From assembly GCA_014801075.1 (NCBI GenBank), contig JAAVEW010000014.1, forward strand, positions 43,425 through 107,424: a stretch of DNA of 64,000 bases, read 5' to 3'. The position numbers and the translations under genes are program-made. Shown here piece after piece: positions 62,085 through 64,000 of the stretch. Origin of the DNA: Barnesiella sp. GTDB taxonomy: Bacteria; Bacteroidota; Bacteroidia; Bacteroidales; Muribaculaceae. The notes under the pieces are model-generated. The model did not search any database. It was not told the origin of the DNA and saw only the letters and a list, made by a program, of their open reading frames with translations. The first letter of the stretch is position 1. Every line of letters starts with the position of its first letter.

Positions 62085-62513
62085 TTAAATATTCAACTCC
62101 TCCAATATTTCAATCATTCTGGCAGGAGTTACAACAAATGGTTTCTGTGGAAAATGTTTAAGATTACCGGTAACAAGATAAGAATCCTCAACGCTCATCT
62201 TAATCTCGTAAAACACGATATCGTCGGGATCAGGAAACGTTTCGTCGGAAACGGGTGTGCGCTCTGCACTGATACCGAATTCCTTGAAAGTAGCAATGAC
62301 ATCATTGATGCGTTCGGGCGAGAATGGAAATACGGGCCGTGACAAAACTTCCTTATACTCAGCTAATATCTCATCATTGTAAATCGGAACAATTATATTA
62401 TCAAATATCTTTTCGATAATAAGTGCCGGATTGGATTGTCCGTTTCTTGAAAAGAATGAAGATACAACAACATTCGTATCAATGACGGCATAAACTTTAT
62501 TTTTTTCTTTCAT
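62085..62513 (-). CDS. PIN-domain toxin of a type II toxin-antitoxin pair
   Basis: A 142-residue PIN-family ribonuclease-type toxin (COG1569-like). It has VIDTNVVVSSFF with the first catalytic Asp (Asp12), the central acidic helix DEILAEYKEVLSRPVF, and DPDDIVFYEIKMSVEDSYLVTGN with the later acidic residues. It overlaps the antitoxin gene by 17 nt, so the two are coupled. Predicted to cleave RNA when the antitoxin is lost; target unknown. Confidence 0.88.
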   Translation of the reverse strand: MKEKNKVYAVIDTNVVVSSFFSRNGQSNPALIIEKIFDNIIVPIYNDEILAEYKEVLSRPVFPFSPERINDVIATFKEFGISAERTPVSDETFPDPDDIVFYEIKMSVEDSYLVTGNLKHFPQKPFVVTPARMIEILEELNI

Positions 62514-62793
62514 TGCGCACTTCTTTAATCAACTCATTGATTTCATCGAGTGTCATGTCTTTTACACTGGATTCTGCAACCTGACTGCGCATTGCTTCAA
62601 ATGAAGCTCTATATTTATCCTTGCGAGAAGTTTCCGAGCTTATTTCAAAGGGTATCTTTTGCTCACGAACCACCGCTTTCATGAATATATTGAATGCTGT
62701 GGCAGCACTCAGTCCGAATTCATCACAAAGTTCGTAGAACCGTTGTTTCAAGTCTTTTTCAACCCGTATGGATATTGACGCCTGCTGTGACAT
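62497..62793 (-). CDS. RelB/DinJ-type antitoxin
   Basis: A 98-residue protein with an N-terminal ribbon-helix-helix (ASISIRVEKDLKQRFYELCDEFGLSAATAFNIF) of the RelB/DinJ type and a C-terminal part that would wrap the toxin. The ATG at 62793 is preferred to an in-frame ATG at 62850, which lies upstream of the presumed transcription start. It is followed directly by the PIN toxin. Autoregulation is expected, and a dyad lies at its promoter. Confidence 0.88.
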   Translation of the reverse strand: MSQQASISIRVEKDLKQRFYELCDEFGLSAATAFNIFMKAVVREQKIPFEISSETSRKDKYRASFEAMRSQVAESSVKDMTLDEINELIKEVRNERKK

Positions 62794-62829
62794 GTTAACT
62801 ATGATTTTAAATTGATAAGTAGCGTATTG

Positions 62830-62870
62830 CAAATATAATGCAAAATACATTACAAATGCAATTATTTTGC
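62830..62870 (-). promoter_or_regulatory. Toxin-antitoxin promoter and candidate operator
   Basis: Minus-strand TATATTTG (62837-62830) with TTG at 62861-62859, 21 nt upstream, matches the consensus. GCAAAATA (62840-62847) and TATTTTGC (62863-62870) form an inverted repeat over the -33 element, with CATT/AATG continuing inwards. Confidence 0.65.
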
Positions 62871-63014
62871 CATTTTTTTCAGATTTACCAAATGAAAGGA
62901 GTTTGTAGTTTAAAACAAATAGGACGAGCTGGTGGCTCGTCCTATTGTGATATACTCTTTTGATAGGTTTATTACTGTTGTGAAAGGATACTCTCTCCTG
63001 CGGGATGGGGGAGG

Positions 63015-63836
63015 TTAGTATTGTTCGTTGGCGTTGGGGAAGTCGCCGTCTTTTACGTCTTTGATGTAGTTCTTTACGGCGCTGTCGATTACGGGTGCGA
63101 GGTCGGCGTAGCGGCGCAGGAATTTGGGAGAGAAGCCTTCATTGATGCCGAGCATGTCGTGCATCACGAGCACCTGTCCGTCGCAACCGCTGCCTGCTCC
63201 GATACCGATTGTGGGAATGGAGAGCGCCGCGGTGACTTTAGCTGCCAGGGCTGCGGGTATCTTTTCGAGAACTACGGCAAAGCAACCCAGCTCTTCGAGC
63301 ATCTTGGCATCGTTGATGAGTTTTTCAGCTTCAGCATCCTCTTTGGCACGCACGCCGTATGTGCCGAATTTATTGATTGACTGAGGAGTAAGGCCGAGGT
63401 GTCCCATCACGGGAATGCCGGCGCTGAGTATGCGTTCAATCGATTCGCGTATCTCGCTGCCACCTTCTATCTTTACGGCCTCGGCGCCCGATTCCTTGAG
63501 CATACGTACTGCTGATTCGAGTGCTACCATCGGGTTGCCCTGATAGGAACCGAAGGGGAGGTCGGCAACCACGAGAGCGCGGTTCGTTCCTCTTACCACG
63601 CACTGTGCATGGTATATCATCTGGTCGAGGGTCATCGGGAGGGTAGTGGCATTGCCTGCCATCACGTTGGAGGCGGAGTCCCCTATGAGGATTACGTCCA
63701 TGCCGGCCTGGTCGATAAGTTTTGCCATGGAGTAGTCGTAGGCTGTCAGCATGGCTATTTTCTCGTTGCGACGCTTCATGTCAAGAAGTCGCGAAGTAGT
63801 GACTTTGCGCTGATTGTCAGTAGTATTGGTTGACAT
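63015..63836 (-). CDS. panB: 3-methyl-2-oxobutanoate hydroxymethyltransferase
   Basis: A 273-residue Mg-dependent TIM-barrel enzyme that makes ketopantoate for coenzyme A. It has [45 protein letters not shown] and [16 protein letters not shown]. The start at 63836 gives the normal length. It ends 221 nt before the antitoxin start region on the same strand; no other pan genes are near. Confidence 0.97.
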   Translation of the reverse strand: MSTNTTDNQRKVTTSRLLDMKRRNEKIAMLTAYDYSMAKLIDQAGMDVILIGDSASNVMAGNATTLPMTLDQMIYHAQCVVRGTNRALVVADLPFGSYQGNPMVALESAVRMLKESGAEAVKIEGGSEIRESIERILSAGIPVMGHLGLTPQSINKFGTYGVRAKEDAEAEKLINDAKMLEELGCFAVVLEKIPAALAAKVTAALSIPTIGIGAGSGCDGQVLVMHDMLGINEGFSPKFLRRYADLAPVIDSAVKNYIKDVKDGDFPNANEQY

Positions 63837-63878
63837 AAGTAACTGTTTAAAATTATTTTATACTAACCGTTCTCATTA

Positions 63879-64000
63879 TTTTAATATTCTGTCGGAGTCT
63901 TTTCCGCCGCTTTTCCCCTCGTCATCAGTCATGTAGCTCGCTACACTCCTTCTTCCTCGTGAAAAATCGTCAGGAAAATCCTTCCGCCATAATATTAAAA
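63879..64000. repeat. 122-nt quasi-palindromic element at the right edge
   Basis: TTTTAATATT (63879-63888) pairs with AATATTAAAA (63991-64000). The centre is GTAGCTCGCTAC (63933-63944). Between them the two halves match imperfectly in inverted orientation. It may continue past the window edge. Confidence 0.6.

Overview
The window is a chromosomal segment of a Gram-negative Bacteroidota, most likely a Bacteroidales gut commensal of the Muribaculaceae (S24-7) type. The grounds are promoters of the Bacteroides form (TAnnTTTG at -7, sometimes with TTTG/TTG about 20 nt upstream), a one-piece hybrid two-component sensor/regulator, a PorZ-like type IX secretion protein, BspA-type leucine-rich repeats, a fused 2-oxoacid:ferredoxin oxidoreductase and the gene complement as a whole. 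The family-level assignment is inference. Coding density is high, coding DNA is moderately GC-rich and spacers are AT-rich. I see no rRNA, tRNA, CRISPR array, transposase or prophage.

Region 1 (1-19.5 kb, all minus strand) is a carbohydrate-utilisation cluster. In transcription order it holds two clan GH-D alpha-galactosidase-like enzymes, a hybrid two-component regulator, two GH3 beta-glycosidases, a sialate O-acetylesterase-like esterase and two GH36 alpha-galactosidases, the last cut by the left edge. The hydrolases form three tandem paralogue pairs, and no SusC/SusD pair is visible. Region 2 (19.7-23.6 kb) has a membrane SpmA-SpmB fusion divergent from a LexA/S24-type repressor with a palindromic operator candidate between them, then a secreted leucine-rich-repeat protein.

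Region 3 (23.6-54.6 kb) is mostly housekeeping: trmB, mrp, aroQ, an O-methyltransferase, a HAD phosphatase and ribF on the plus strand; korAB on the minus strand; lptD, mscL, aroK, an alanine dehydrogenase/PntA-like gene, rnhA, nadA, leuS, rdgB and porZ on the plus strand; pckA on the minus strand; lysS, gpsA, a LolD-like ATPase, a lipoprotein and an acyltransferase on the plus strand; lpxB on the minus strand. Region 4 (54.6-64 kb) has a POT peptide transporter, an AT-rich two-gene defence-type cassette (RloA-like ATPase plus RloB-like protein) enclosed by two direct repeats of about 147 bp, a Bax-inhibitor-1 protein, argS, a small secreted protein, a RelB/DinJ-PIN toxin-antitoxin pair and panB.

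Two observations stand out. First, the rloAB cassette is bounded by long, nearly identical direct repeats and by two near-identical terminator hairpins, which suggests a discrete, exchangeable defence module. Second, many same-strand gene junctions carry short tandem duplications (15-28 nt units, 2-4 copies) that begin at or include the stop codon of the upstream gene. In two cases (23-nt x4 and 22-nt x4) the unit length is not a multiple of three, so the copied stop codons fall in all three frames. Other unexplained structures are a 12-unit 9-nt repeat between nadA and leuS, a perfect 29-bp inverted repeat between convergent genes, and a 122-nt quasi-palindrome at the right edge.
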